Source of the DNA: Stenotrophomonas sp. ESTM1D_MKCIP4_1
GTDB taxonomy: Bacteria; Pseudomonadota; Gammaproteobacteria; Xanthomonadales; Xanthomonadaceae
Direction: 5' to 3'
Assembly (NCBI RefSeq): GCF_003086895.1
Contig: NZ_CP026004.1
Span: 2,640,731 to 2,704,730, forward strand
DNA: 64,000 nucleotides
In this document: positions 41,602-51,271 of the stretch, in pieces
How the letters are laid out: the number at the start of each line of letters is the position of its first letter
Position numbering within the stretch: the stretch's first letter is position 1
Position numbers and translations under genes: made by a program
Notes under the pieces: generated by a model
What the model saw: only the letters and a program-made list of their open reading frames with translations
Told to the model about the DNA's origin: nothing
The model's database searches: none

Positions 41602-42284
41602 GCACGTATTTCTCCGACGCCAGTTTCAAGTTTCTGCGCAGCCTGGCGCGGCACAACGAGAAAGCCTGGTTCAACGACCATCGGCAGCAGTACGAGGACC
41701 ACGTACGGCAGCCCTTCCTTCGCCTGCTGGGCGACCTGCAGCCGGCGTTGACCGAGGTGAGCGACCACTTCCGCGCCGACACGCGCGGCGTCGGTGGCTC
41801 CCTGTTCCGCATCCATCGCGACGCGCGTTTTTCCAACGACAAATCACCCTACAAGACCTGGCAGGGCGCCCGCCTGTTCCATGAGCGCCGCCGCGAAGTG
41901 GCAGCGCCCTCGTTCTACATCCACCTGCAGCCGGGCGAGAGCTTCGTCGGCGCCGGCGTGTGGCACCCCGAGCCAGACACGCAGCGGCGCATCCGCCATT
42001 TCATCCTCGACAACCCGGGCAGCTGGAAGGCGGCCGCCCACGCACCGGCCCTGCGCAAGCGCTTTGATTTCGAGCAGACTGAAAAGCTGGTGCGACCGCC
42101 ACGCGGCTTCCCGGCCGACTTCGAGTTCATCGACGATCTCAAGCATCGCAACTGGGTCATGTGGCGCTCGCTGGACGACGACACCATGACCGGTCCACGC
42201 CTGCTCTCCACGCTGGGCAAGGATCTGGCGGCGTTGGGCCCGTTCGTCGACTATCTCTGCGCTGCACTGGACCTGGAATTCTGA
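41598..42284 (+). CDS. DUF2461 family protein
   Basis: A 228-residue protein. F-L-R-S-L-A-R-H-N-E-K-A-W-F-N near the N-terminus, FRIHRDARFSNDKSPYKTWQ and FYIHLQPGESFVGAGVWHPE are hallmarks of DUF2461 (TIGR02453), a cytosolic family of unknown function. The start is GTG 41598, overlapping the sbcB stop; its own stop overlaps the aldo/keto reductase ATG (TGATG), so three genes are translationally coupled. The repeated adjacency with nuclease genes is not enough to infer a role. Confidence 0.9.
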   Translation: MSTYFSDASFKFLRSLARHNEKAWFNDHRQQYEDHVRQPFLRLLGDLQPALTEVSDHFRADTRGVGGSLFRIHRDARFSNDKSPYKTWQGARLFHERRREVAAPSFYIHLQPGESFVGAGVWHPEPDTQRRIRHFILDNPGSWKAAAHAPALRKRFDFEQTEKLVRPPRGFPADFEFIDDLKHRNWVMWRSLDDDTMTGPRLLSTLGKDLAALGPFVDYLCAALDLEF

Positions 42285-43276
42285 TGATGGCGGAACTGCC
42301 GTTGGCGCAGCAGCGGCGCGTGCTCGGCCGCACCGGCCTGCAGGTCTCGCCCATCGGCCTGGGCTGTTCCGGCTTCTGGGGCCACCGCCGCTTCGCCGAA
42401 AGCGCGGCGGCCGCCGTGGTCGAACACGCGCTGGCGCAGGGGGTGAACCTGCTGGACACCGGCCACAACTATTCCGGCTTCCATGCCGAACCTCGCCTGG
42501 GCCGCATCCTGCGCCCGCTGCTGGCACGCTTCCCGCGTGATTCCCTGGTGATCTCCAGCAAGGGCGGCACGCTTACCGGCCAGGCCGGCATCAGTGGCGC
42601 CGAGCAGCGCGACTTTTCCGCCGCGGCGATCACCGCCAGCTGCGAAGCGTCGCTGCGCAACCTGGGCCTGGATTACCTGGACATCTACCAGCTGCACGGC
42701 GCCAGCGAGCACGACATCACCGATGACCTGCTGGCCGCGCTGCAGCGTCTGCGTGAGCGCGGCCTGATCCGTTACACCGGCATCAATACCCATTCGGCGG
42801 TGACCCTGCGCTGGATGATCGCCCACCCCGAGGCCTTCGACGTGGTGCTGCTGGATTACAACGCGCTGCAGCAGGACCGCGAGCCGCTGATCGACGCGCT
42901 GCACGCCGCCGGCATCGGTGTGCTGGCCGGCACCGTGCTGGCCCAGGGCCATCTGCTGCCGGCGCGGCCGCGCCTGCCCCGCCTGGCTGATGCCTGGTAT
43001 CTCGCGCGCACGTGGCTCAAGCCCAGCAGCCGCGCCTTGATGCGCAGCGCCCACGCGATGCGCCGCGCGGTGGCGTCTGTGCACAGCCAGCGCCCGGCCC
43101 AGACCGCCTTTGCCTATGTGCTGCAGCACCCCGGCGTGGCCTGCGGCATCCTCGGCACGACCCGCGTCGCCAGCCTGCAGCAGGTGCTGCAGACCCGCGT
43201 CGATCGGCTGGACGGCGCCGAACGGCAGCGGCTGGTGGCCGCGTTCGGCGATGGCAGCGGCTCACCCAGTCACTGA
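42284..43276 (+). CDS. Aldo/keto reductase family protein
   Basis: A 330-residue TIM-barrel protein. LGRTGLQVSPIGLGCSGFWG is the AKR N-terminal motif, LDTGHNYSGFHAEP holds the catalytic Asp-Tyr pair, and ISSKGGTL and YLDIYQLHGA carry the Lys and His. It probably uses NADPH; the substrate is unknown. The central sequence LDYNALQQDREPLIDALHAA resembles the L-fucose/galactose dehydrogenase-like branch. Start choice: ATG 42284 overlaps the DUF2461 stop; ATG 42287 is the next codon. Confidence 0.88.
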   Translation: MMAELPLAQQRRVLGRTGLQVSPIGLGCSGFWGHRRFAESAAAAVVEHALAQGVNLLDTGHNYSGFHAEPRLGRILRPLLARFPRDSLVISSKGGTLTGQAGISGAEQRDFSAAAITASCEASLRNLGLDYLDIYQLHGASEHDITDDLLAALQRLRERGLIRYTGINTHSAVTLRWMIAHPEAFDVVLLDYNALQQDREPLIDALHAAGIGVLAGTVLAQGHLLPARPRLPRLADAWYLARTWLKPSSRALMRSAHAMRRAVASVHSQRPAQTAFAYVLQHPGVACGILGTTRVASLQQVLQTRVDRLDGAERQRLVAAFGDGSGSPSH

Positions 43277-43318
43277 CGCTTAACCTGCGGCGGCCGCACT
43301 TGCGGCAGTCTGGGTACC

Positions 43319-43870
43319 ATGAAGAAACTCATCGGCATCCTGGTTGCCCTCGCCCTGGCCGTGGTCGCCTGGTGGTTCAGTGGCCCGTACCTGACCGTGC
43401 ACGGCCTGTCCAAGGCCATCGAGCAGCGCGATACGGCGAAACTGGAACGCTACGTGGACTTCCCACGCGTGCGCAGCAGCCTACGTGCTCAGCTCAACGA
43501 TTACCTGGTTCGGCAGGCCGGACCGGACGTGGCAGCCAGCCCGTTCGGGGCGTTGCTGTACGGGCTGGGCGACCAGCTGGGTGGCGCGGCGGTGGACACC
43601 ATGGTCACGCCGACCGGCATCGGCGCGATGTTGCAGGGCCACGTCCTCTGGAAGCGCGGCCGCAATGAACTGCAGGGTGGCGATGCGTTCGGCCCGACCG
43701 AACCGGCCCGGCCGTTGAAAGACGCCGAGCACCGTTTCGAGTCGCTGGACCGATTTGTCGTCGAGGTCCAGCGCGGCCCCGGCGAACCGCCGTTGAAGGT
43801 GGTGCTGGAACCGCAGGGCCTGCGCTGGAAGGTGGTGGATCTGCAGTTGGGGATGTCGGGCAGCCCGTAG
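43319..43870 (+). CDS. DUF2939 family membrane-anchored protein
   Basis: A 183-residue protein with an N-terminal hydrophobic anchor or signal (KKLIGILVALALAVVAWWFS), then GPYLTVHGLSKAIEQRDTAK and LERYVDFPRVRSSLRAQLND, the typical DUF2939 start, and a C-terminal beta-rich half (LKVVLEPQGLRWKVVDLQLG). It likely faces the periplasm; function unknown. A REP array begins directly after its stop. Confidence 0.85.
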   Translation: MKKLIGILVALALAVVAWWFSGPYLTVHGLSKAIEQRDTAKLERYVDFPRVRSSLRAQLNDYLVRQAGPDVAASPFGALLYGLGDQLGGAAVDTMVTPTGIGAMLQGHVLWKRGRNELQGGDAFGPTEPARPLKDAEHRFESLDRFVVEVQRGPGEPPLKVVLEPQGLRWKVVDLQLGMSGSP

Positions 43871-43876
43871 GTCCGC

Positions 43877-44238
43877 TCTGGGAGATGCCCACCTGGCTCG
43901 TGCGCATCCGCCGTACCGCGCTCTGGTAGACGCCCACCTTGGTGGGCGCGGCTGCGCCGCGATGCTCGCATTCGCCGTACCCCGCTCTGGTAGATGCCCA
44001 CCTTGGTGGGCACGGCTGCGCCGCGATGCCAACCAAGGTTGGCAGCTACCCGGGCCTCGTCTGCCTTGGTGGGCACGGCTGCGCCGCGATGCCAACCAAG
44101 GTTGGCAGCTACCCGGGCCTCGTCTGCCTTGGTGGGCGCGGCTGCGCCGCGATGCCAACCAAGGTTGGCAGCTACCGGGGCCTCGTGCGCCTTGGTGGGC
44201 GCGGCTGCGCCGCGATGCCAACCAAGGTTGGCAGCTAC
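43877..44238. repeat. REP array with 63-bp tandem units
   Basis: After two diverged single elements (GTAGACGCCCACCTTGGTGG at 43927 and GTAGATGCCCACCTTGGTGG at 43990), three 63-bp units and a shortened fourth start at 44002, 44065, 44128 and 44191. Each has CTTGGTGGGC, the GC-rich core ACGGCTGCGCCGCGATGCC and AACCAAGGTTGGCAGCTAC. Units differ by a few bases (CACGGC versus CGCGGC). This accounts for the 373-bp gap between the converging DUF2939 and 5'-nucleotidase genes. Confidence 0.93.
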
Positions 44239-44243
44239 CGGGC

Positions 44244-45191
44244 CTAGCCTTCGTTGGCGACGCCGTGCGGGACGTGGCCGGCCGCTACGTGCTCGCGGGC
44301 GCTGTCGATGTTGTGCTGCGAATCGTCAAAGAAGATGTCCGCGCCGAACGCCTGCAGGAACGGGCCCTTGTGCCGGCCCCCCAGGAACAGCGCCTCATCC
44401 AGGCGCACGCCCCATTCGCGCAGCGTGCGGATCACCCGCTCGTGCGCCGGCGCCGAGCGTGCGGTCACCAGCGCGGTGCGGATCGGTGCGCTTTCGCCGG
44501 CGGGGAACACTTCCTGCAGCGTATGCAGGGCCGACAGGAAGCCACGGAACGGGCCACCGCTGAGCGGTTCGCGCGCACGCTCGCGCTCGTGGCGGCCAAA
44601 CGCTTCCACGCCCTGCTCGCGTGAAATGCGCTCGCTCTCATCACCGAAGATCACCGCATCACCATCGAAGGCGATGCGCAGCTGGCCGGCATTGCGCTCG
44701 CTGTGCACCACCTGGTCTTCCGCCGCTGCGGCAGTTTCACCCGGCGGCTTGGGCAGGATGGTTGCCGCGGCGATGCCATGGCGCAACGCGCTGCGCACCG
44801 ATTCCGGGTTGGCCGACAGGAACAGGTCGGTGCCGAACGGCTTCACGTATGGCCAGGTCGGTTCGCCTGCGGTGAACGTCGCGCGGATGATGCCCAGGCC
44901 GTAGTGCTGGATGGAATTGAAGATGCGCAGGCCGGTGTCGGCCGAGTTGCGCGACAGCAGGATCACTTCCACCCGGGGGTTTTCCGGGCTGGCGCCCTGG
45001 TTCAGCGCCAGCAGCTTGCGCACCACCGGAAAGGCCACGCCGGGGCCGAGGATGTCGTCCTCGTGCTGGCGCTGGTACTCGGCATAGGCCGCCACGCCGT
45101 CGCTCTCGAACAGCGCGTGGCTTTCTTCCAGATCGAACAGCGCGCGCGAGGTCACCGCGACGGTCAGCAGACGGGGGGTGTTGTCTCCCAT
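44244..45191 (-). CDS. Cytosolic 5'-nucleotidase family protein
   Basis: A 315-residue protein of the 5-nucleotidase family (PF06189, similar to vertebrate cN-I): VAVTSRALFDLEESHALFES at the N-terminus, VEVILLSRNSADTGLRIFNS, RIAFDGDAVIFGDESERISR and ADIFFDDSQHNIDSAREHVA, where the paired acidic residues fit a HAD-type active site. It would dephosphorylate nucleoside monophosphates. ATG 45191 (AAGGA upstream) is preferred to the earlier frame opening. It follows nadK on the minus strand at 47 bp. Confidence 0.88.
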   Translation of the reverse strand: MGDNTPRLLTVAVTSRALFDLEESHALFESDGVAAYAEYQRQHEDDILGPGVAFPVVRKLLALNQGASPENPRVEVILLSRNSADTGLRIFNSIQHYGLGIIRATFTAGEPTWPYVKPFGTDLFLSANPESVRSALRHGIAAATILPKPPGETAAAAEDQVVHSERNAGQLRIAFDGDAVIFGDESERISREQGVEAFGRHERERAREPLSGGPFRGFLSALHTLQEVFPAGESAPIRTALVTARSAPAHERVIRTLREWGVRLDEALFLGGRHKGPFLQAFGADIFFDDSQHNIDSAREHVAAGHVPHGVANEG

Positions 45192-45238
45192 CGGTGGGGG
45201 TCCTTCAAGCGATCGGCGGGGCCGGCAGCGTATTGTCG

Positions 45239-46012
45239 TCAAAAAACGAACTGTTCGCTCAGAATCCGGTCTTCCAGGTTGTGTTCCGGGTCGAACAGCA
45301 GGGTCACCCGGTGCTCCTTCGATTCACGGATGGTGACTTCCACCACGTCGCGGGTTTCGTGCGAATCGGCGGTGACGCTGACCGGACGCTTGTACGGGTC
45401 AAGCACGCGGAAACGCACTTCCGTGTCTGCCTTCAGGATGGCGCCCCGCCAGCGCCGCGGCCGGTACGGCGCCAGCGGCGTCAAGGCGATGGTGTGGGAG
45501 CCCAGCGGCAGCACCGGACCGTGCGCCGAATAGTTGTAGGCCGTGCTGCCGGCCGGCGTGGCTACCAGCACGCCATCGCCGATCAGCTCGGCCACCCGCT
45601 CCTGGCCGTTGAGATCGATGCCGATATGTGCAGCCTGGCGGGTCTGGCGCAGCAGCGAGACATCGTTGTAGGCCAGCGAACCGGTGCTGGCACCCGATTC
45701 GGTGAGCGCCACCATTTGCAACGGCCGCAGATTGGCCGGTTCGGCACGGGCGATACGGGCGATCACGTCATCCTCGGCGCGGTACTGGTTCATCAGGAAG
45801 CCGACGGTGCCCAGTTTCATGCCGAACACTGGCTTGCCCAGGTGGCCATGCCGGTGCAGGGTCTGCAGCATGAAACCGTCGCCGCCCAACGGGCACAGCA
45901 CATCGGCCTGGTCGGGTGCGTGGTCGCCATAGCGGGAAACCATCGCCGCGCGGGCCATCTGCGCCGGTTCGGTGGTGCTGGCCAGGAAAGCGATGCGGGG
46001 GGTGTCGCTCAT
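45239..46012 (-). CDS. nadK: NAD kinase
   Basis: A 257-residue protein with the GGDG nucleotide motif in [20 protein letters not shown], the conserved [10 protein letters not shown] and the diacylglycerol-kinase-like segment [20 protein letters not shown]. It phosphorylates NAD to NADP with ATP. Start ATG 46012 gives the family N-terminus ([15 protein letters not shown]). With the kynurenine genes 5 kb away it makes a region rich in NAD-related functions, though on the other strand. Confidence 0.97.
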   Translation of the reverse strand: MSDTPRIAFLASTTEPAQMARAAMVSRYGDHAPDQADVLCPLGGDGFMLQTLHRHGHLGKPVFGMKLGTVGFLMNQYRAEDDVIARIARAEPANLRPLQMVALTESGASTGSLAYNDVSLLRQTRQAAHIGIDLNGQERVAELIGDGVLVATPAGSTAYNYSAHGPVLPLGSHTIALTPLAPYRPRRWRGAILKADTEVRFRVLDPYKRPVSVTADSHETRDVVEVTIRESKEHRVTLLFDPEHNLEDRILSEQFVF

Positions 46013-46052
46013 CGGTGGATCCGGGTGGGGTGTGCCAGCAAGAGCATACCCG

Positions 46053-46125
46053 GTAGCGCCGGCCGCTGGCCGGCAGCCGCACCCGGTTGCGGCTCATGCG
46101 GTTGCCGGCCAGCGGCCGGCACTAC
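46053..46125. repeat. Inverted REP pair upstream of nadK
   Basis: GTAGCGCCGGCCGCTGGCCG starts at 46053, and the inverted copy CCGGCCAGCGGCCGGCACTA ends with CTAC at 46125. The pair lies between nadK and the terminator hairpin of the glutamate dehydrogenase gene. Confidence 0.88.
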
Positions 46126-46137
46126 CAGGCAACGCAG

Positions 46138-46276
46138 AACGGCCCCGCTTTCGCGGGGCCGTTCCTCCAACTGCTGCAGATCAGGAGCCCCCCCGAGTCA
46201 GGGGGGCGCGCCAACGGCGCGGGGGTCTGGGAGCATGGTTGGCATGGGGCCCACGGTTTGCAGAGCAAACCGTGGG
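46138..46276 (-). terminator. Hairpin series downstream of the NAD-glutamate dehydrogenase gene
   Basis: Three hairpins follow the gdh stop on the minus strand: a perfect 12-bp stem with AGA/TCT loop (46250-46276), a C-run/G-run hairpin (46187-46207), and an 11-bp stem AACGGCCCCGC/GCGGGGCCGTT with loop of four (46138-46163) followed by a weak T-rich stretch. The last is the likeliest terminator. The 46013-46294 gap has no gene. Confidence 0.6.
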
Positions 46277-46294
46277 GCGTCAGCGCGAATGCGC

Positions 46295-49200
46295 TTACGC
46301 ACCATGTGCGGCCAGCTGGCCCAGGCGCTGCACCGCGACCGAAACGGTCGGGTAGTCCAGGGTCTTCTGCTCGGCCAGTTCGGCCAGCATCGACAGGGTG
46401 AAGCGCAGGCTGCTGTCGTCACGGCCGATCCAGCTGGCGACCTTCGCTTCAGCGCTGCTGCCCTTGGTGCCCAGCACCTGGCCCGCCAGGTTGCGGTGGT
46501 GTGCGGCCAGTTCGTCACGCAGCACGCCACGGGCCACGGCATGCCAGCGGCCGTTGACCTCCAGCGCGTCGATCTGCTCGAACAGCCACGGCAGCTGCAG
46601 GGCATCGCCCAGGCGGAAGTGGACCTTGGAAACGTCCACCGGCTTCAGCTTGCGGGTACGGGCCAGTTCGATGATGTCGAACGCCGGTTCCAGGAAGTGC
46701 AGTTCGGCCAGCTGCTGGGCCAGCGCCGACGGCAGGCCCTTTTCCTTCCACTCGGCCACCAGGGCTTCGTAGGTCGGACGCTGCGCATCCGGCAGCACGC
46801 CCGAGGCGACGCGGATGTCGTTGAACGGCCCCTGGTAGCGGTTGACCGCCTCGGTGATGCCCGGCATCGGGCCCGGGCGCGACAGCAGCCAGCGCACGAA
46901 CGAACGCTGCAGCTTCCAGATCACTTCCAGTGCGTCGATCTGCACCGACTCCGGCAGGGTGCCGTCGAGGGCGTCGATCTGCGCCCACAGCGCGCGGGCA
47001 TCCAGCGTTTCACGGCTGATGGTGTAGGCCTTGGCGACCTCGGCGATGGTGCGGCCGGTGTCTTCCTGCATGCGCATCAGGAAGGTGGCGCCCATGCGGT
47101 TGATGGTCTGGTTGGTCACGGCCGTGGCGATGATTTCGCGCTTCAGGCGGTGACGCTCCATCGCGTCGGCGTACTTCTTCTGCAGCGGGGTCGGGAAGTA
47201 GCGCTGCAGTTCCTTGGACAGGTACGGATCTTCCGGGATGTCCGAATCCAGCAGCTGCGCGAACGCGACCAGCTTGGAATAGGACAGCAGCACCGACAGT
47301 TCCGGACGGGTCAGGCCCTGGCCACGTGCCTTGCGCTGCGACAGCTCCGCATCGGACGGCAGGAACTCGATCTGGCGATCCAGCAGGCCCTGCTGTTCCA
47401 GGGTACGGATGAAGTGCTGCTTGGACCCCAGGCGCTTGACCGCCATCCGCTCCATCAGGCTCAGGGCCTGGTTCTGGCGGTAGTTGTCGTTGAGCACCAG
47501 GTCGGCGACCTCATCGGTCATCGACGCCAGCAGCTTGTTGCGCTGCTCGACGGTCAGCTTCTTGGCGCGCACCACATCGTTGAGCAGGATCTTGATGTTG
47601 ACTTCATGGTCGGAGGTGTCCACACCGGCCGAGTTGTCGATGAAGTCGGTGTTGAGCAGCACGCCGGCCTGGGCGGCCTCGATGCGGCCCAGCTGGGTCA
47701 TGCCCAGGTTGCCACCCTCGCCCACCACCTTGCAGCGCAGCTCGCCACCGTTCACGCGCAGGGCGTTGTTGGCGCGGTCGCCGACATCGCTGTGCTGCTC
47801 GCTGGCGGCCTTGACGTAGGTACCGATGCCGCCGTTCCACAGCAGGTCGACCGGCGCCTTCAGGATCGCGCTCATCAGATCGTTCGGCGACAGTGCCTTG
47901 ACGTTCTCGTCCAGGCCCAGCGCTTCACGCACCTGCGGGGTGATCTCGATCGACTTCAGGCTGCGCGGGTAGATGCCGCCGCCCTTGCTGATCAGCTTGG
48001 CATCGTAGTCGGCCCAGCTCGAACGCGGCACGGTGAACATGCGCTCGCGCTCGACGAACGAAGTAGCCGCATCAGGGTTCGGGTCGAGGAAGATGTGGCG
48101 GTGGTCGAACGCGGCCAGCAGGCGGATGTGGCGCGACAGCAGCATGCCGTTGCCGAACACGTCGCCGGACATGTCGCCCACACCCACGGTGGTGAAGTCC
48201 TGGGTCTGGCTGTCACGGCCCAGCGCACGGAAGTGGCGCTTGACCGATTCCCACGCACCGCGGGCGGTGATGCCCATGCCCTTGTGGTCGTAACCCACCG
48301 AACCGCCGGAGGCGAACGCATCGCCCATCCAGAAGCCGTGCGCGATGGCCAGGCCGTTGGCGATGTCGGAGAAGGTCGCGGTGCCCTTGTCGGCGGCCAC
48401 CACCAGGTACGGATCGTCCATGTCGTGGCGCACGACATCCACCGGCGGCACGATCTTGTTGTTGACGATGTTGTCGGTGATGTCCAGCAGGCCCTGGATG
48501 AACAGCTTGTAGCAGGCCACGCCGTTGGCGAAGATCGCATCGCGATCCCCGTTGACCGGCGGCATCTTGGCGAAGAAGCCGCCCTTCGCGCCGACCGGCA
48601 CGATGACGGTGTTCTTCACCATCTGCGCCTTGACCAGGCCCAGCACCTCGGTGCGGAAGTCTTCGCGGCGGTCCGACCAGCGCAGGCCGCCACGGGCCAC
48701 CGCGCCGAAGCGCAGGTGGGTACCTTCCACGCGCGGGCCGTAGACGAAGATTTCGCGGTACGGGCGCGGCTTCGGCAGGTCCGGCACCAGCGCCGAATCG
48801 AACTTGAAGCTGATGACGTGGCCATGCTGGCCGTTGGCATCGGTCTGGTAGTAGCTGGTGCGCAGGGTCGCGTCGATCACGCCCATGAACGAGCGCAGGA
48901 TGCGGTCCTCGTCCAGGCTGGACACGCGGTCCATCAGCTTCAGCAGCGCTTCGCGCGCGGCCTGCATCTGCGCATCGCGGTTGCCCTTGCGCGCATCGAC
49001 GACGGTCTTGAGCACCTTCAGGGTGGCGTCATCACCGGCGGCCAGCACATCGAAGTGCGCCTTCAGGTGGGCCTGGCCAGCGGCGATGTCGTCCTTGCTC
49101 TCGTGCCCGGTGGCCGGGTCGAAGCGGGCCTCGAACAGTTCCACCAGCAGGCGCGCCAGCAGCGGGTAGCGCGAGAAGGTGCCTTCCACATAGGCCTGCG

Positions 49201-51271
49201 AGAACGGCACGCCGGTCTGCAGCAGGTACTTGCAGTAGCCACGCAGCATGGCGACCTGCCGCCAGTGCAGGCCGGCGGCCAGCACCAGGCGGTTGAAGCC
49301 ATCGTTCTCGGCATCGCCGTGCCAGACGCGGGCAAAGGTCTCGCCAAAGGCTTCATCGACGCGGGCGGCATCGATGGCACCGGCCGTGGATTCCACCTCG
49401 AAGTCCTGCACGTACACCGGGGCGTTGTCGACCGACAGGCGGTACGGACGCTCGGCGATCACGCGCAGGCCCATGTTTTCCATCATCGGCAGCGCATCGG
49501 ACAGCGGGATGTCATCCAGCTGGCGGTACAGCTTCAGGCGCAGGCCATCGCCGCTTTCGCGCGGCACGGCCTGCAGGCTCAGGCGCAGATCGTCCGGGCC
49601 GGTCAGGGCGTCGAGCTGGCTGACATCGTTGGCGGCAACGGCGGTGCTGTTGTCTTCGATGTAGCCGGCCGGCAGCGCCTTGCCGATGCGGGCCGCGATG
49701 CGCAGGCCTTCGGTCTCGCCATGGCGGGACACCAGCGCTTCGCGCAGGTCGTCCTGCCAGTTGCGCAGCACCTGGGCCAGCTTCTGTTCCAGTTCGGCGG
49801 TATCAACGTCCAGCATTTCACCCGGCTTCGGGCGCACGATCAGGTGCACCTGGGCCAGCGGCGATTCGCCCAGCACCACCGAGCTGTCCACGTACTCACC
49901 GTGCAGCGCGTCCTTCAGCATGGCTTCGATGCGCAGGCGCACATCGGTGTTGAAGCGCTCGCGCGGCAGGTAGACCAGCGCGGAAATGAAACGGCTGTAC
50001 TTGTCGCGGCGCAGGAACAGGCGGCTGCGCACGCGCTCCTGCAGGCCCAGCACGCCCATGGCGGTACGGAACAGTTCGTCCTCGCTGGACTGGAACAGTT
50101 CTTCGCGCGGCAGGGTTTCCAGGATGTGGCGCAGGGCCTTGCCGCTGTGGCTGGCCGGGGCCAGGCCGGACTGCTTCATCACGTATTCGTGGCGCTGGCG
50201 CACCAGCGGGATCTCCCACGGGCGGCGGTTGTAGGCGCTGGAGGTGAACAGGCCCAGGAAGCGCTGCTCGCCGATGATCTTGCCCTTGGCGTCGAATTCC
50301 AGCACGCCGATGTAGTCCATGTAGCCGGCGCGGTGCACGCGCGAACGGGCATTGGTCTTGGTCAGGATCAGCGCGTCCTTCAGCCCGGACGTGGTGTTCA
50401 GGCCCTGCGCGGCCAGAGTCTTGACCGGACGGGCGGCAGACTTGTCCTTGCCACGCATCAGGCCCAGGCCGGTGTCGTTCAGCGGCGCCAGCACCTCTTC
50501 CTTGCCCTGCTTCTCCACGCGGTATTCGCGGTAGCCGAAGAAGGTGAAGTGGTTGTCGGCCGCCCAGCGCAGGAACTGCTGCGCTTCGGCACGCGAGGCA
50601 TCGTCGACCGGCAGCGCGCGGCTGCCCAGATCGTCGGCCAGCGCCAGCGCCTTGTCCTTCATCGGCTGCCAGTCGCGCACGATGGCGCGCACTTCATCCA
50701 GCGCCTTGTTGATGGCCTGCTCGATGGCGGCCATGGCTTCGGCCGGCTGGCGGTCGATTTCCAGCAGCATCACCGATTCGGCATCGCCCTCGCCCACCTT
50801 GGCCAGCTTGCCGGCCTTGTCGCGGGTGAAACGCAGGACCGGGTGGCCGAGCACATGCACGCCCACGCCCAGTTCGGCCAACGACATGGTCACGGTGTCG
50901 ACCAGGAACGGCATGTCGTCGTTGATGATCTGCAGCACGGTGTGCGGCGATTCCCAACCGTTGGCCTTGGCGGTGGGGTTGAACACGCGCACATTGGCCC
51001 TGCCGGCCTTGCGTGCACGTGCGAACTCCAGGGTGTCTGCCGCCAGCGCCGCCCACTCTTCAGCGGTGTGGTGCGGGAACTCGTCCGACTCCATGCGCTT
51101 GTAGAAATCGGCGGCGAATGCCACTGCCTCGGCCTGCGCGGCCGCGGGGTAACGCTTGCGCAAGGCCGTGTACACCGGCTCCAGGGAGAAACCAGCGGTC
51201 ACTGCGACCTCCGACTCAGCTGGTTTGGTCTTGTTTTTCACGGTCTTGGCTGCGGTTTTTTGCGGTTTCAT
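46295..51271 (-). CDS. gdhB: NAD-specific glutamate dehydrogenase, large (180 kDa) form
   Basis: A 1658-residue protein of the bacterial NAD-GDH class (Bac_GDH), which is far larger than the hexameric 50-kDa enzymes. A long N-terminal regulatory region with ACT-like segments (LQIINDDMPFLVDTVTMSLA) precedes the catalytic part: GGLRWSDRREDFRTEVLGLV (Glu/Phe/Leu/Val-DH-like), KGGFFAKMPP with the catalytic Lys, and KHINGGIGTYVK-like LLWNGGIGTYVKAASEQ for NAD binding. It deaminates glutamate to 2-oxoglutarate and ammonia for catabolism. It is divergent from the TetR-efflux operon; a lone TACAAT box lies at 51308-51313 upstream of the start. Confidence 0.95.
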   Translation of the reverse strand: MKPQKTAAKTVKNKTKPAESEVAVTAGFSLEPVYTALRKRYPAAAQAEAVAFAADFYKRMESDEFPHHTAEEWAALAADTLEFARARKAGRANVRVFNPTAKANGWESPHTVLQIINDDMPFLVDTVTMSLAELGVGVHVLGHPVLRFTRDKAGKLAKVGEGDAESVMLLEIDRQPAEAMAAIEQAINKALDEVRAIVRDWQPMKDKALALADDLGSRALPVDDASRAEAQQFLRWAADNHFTFFGYREYRVEKQGKEEVLAPLNDTGLGLMRGKDKSAARPVKTLAAQGLNTTSGLKDALILTKTNARSRVHRAGYMDYIGVLEFDAKGKIIGEQRFLGLFTSSAYNRRPWEIPLVRQRHEYVMKQSGLAPASHSGKALRHILETLPREELFQSSEDELFRTAMGVLGLQERVRSRLFLRRDKYSRFISALVYLPRERFNTDVRLRIEAMLKDALHGEYVDSSVVLGESPLAQVHLIVRPKPGEMLDVDTAELEQKLAQVLRNWQDDLREALVSRHGETEGLRIAARIGKALPAGYIEDNSTAVAANDVSQLDALTGPDDLRLSLQAVPRESGDGLRLKLYRQLDDIPLSDALPMMENMGLRVIAERPYRLSVDNAPVYVQDFEVESTAGAIDAARVDEAFGETFARVWHGDAENDGFNRLVLAAGLHWRQVAMLRGYCKYLLQTGVPFSQAYVEGTFSRYPLLARLLVELFEARFDPATGHESKDDIAAGQAHLKAHFDVLAAGDDATLKVLKTVVDARKGNRDAQMQAAREALLKLMDRVSSLDEDRILRSFMGVIDATLRTSYYQTDANGQHGHVISFKFDSALVPDLPKPRPYREIFVYGPRVEGTHLRFGAVARGGLRWSDRREDFRTEVLGLVKAQMVKNTVIVPVGAKGGFFAKMPPVNGDRDAIFANGVACYKLFIQGLLDITDNIVNNKIVPPVDVVRHDMDDPYLVVAADKGTATFSDIANGLAIAHGFWMGDAFASGGSVGYDHKGMGITARGAWESVKRHFRALGRDSQTQDFTTVGVGDMSGDVFGNGMLLSRHIRLLAAFDHRHIFLDPNPDAATSFVERERMFTVPRSSWADYDAKLISKGGGIYPRSLKSIEITPQVREALGLDENVKALSPNDLMSAILKAPVDLLWNGGIGTYVKAASEQHSDVGDRANNALRVNGGELRCKVVGEGGNLGMTQLGRIEAAQAGVLLNTDFIDNSAGVDTSDHEVNIKILLNDVVRAKKLTVEQRNKLLASMTDEVADLVLNDNYRQNQALSLMERMAVKRLGSKQHFIRTLEQQGLLDRQIEFLPSDAELSQRKARGQGLTRPELSVLLSYSKLVAFAQLLDSDIPEDPYLSKELQRYFPTPLQKKYADAMERHRLKREIIATAVTNQTINRMGATFLMRMQEDTGRTIAEVAKAYTISRETLDARALWAQIDALDGTLPESVQIDALEVIWKLQRSFVRWLLSRPGPMPGITEAVNRYQGPFNDIRVASGVLPDAQRPTYEALVAEWKEKGLPSALAQQLAELHFLEPAFDIIELARTRKLKPVDVSKVHFRLGDALQLPWLFEQIDALEVNGRWHAVARGVLRDELAAHHRNLAGQVLGTKGSSAEAKVASWIGRDDSSLRFTLSMLAELAEQKTLDYPTVSVAVQRLGQLAAHGA

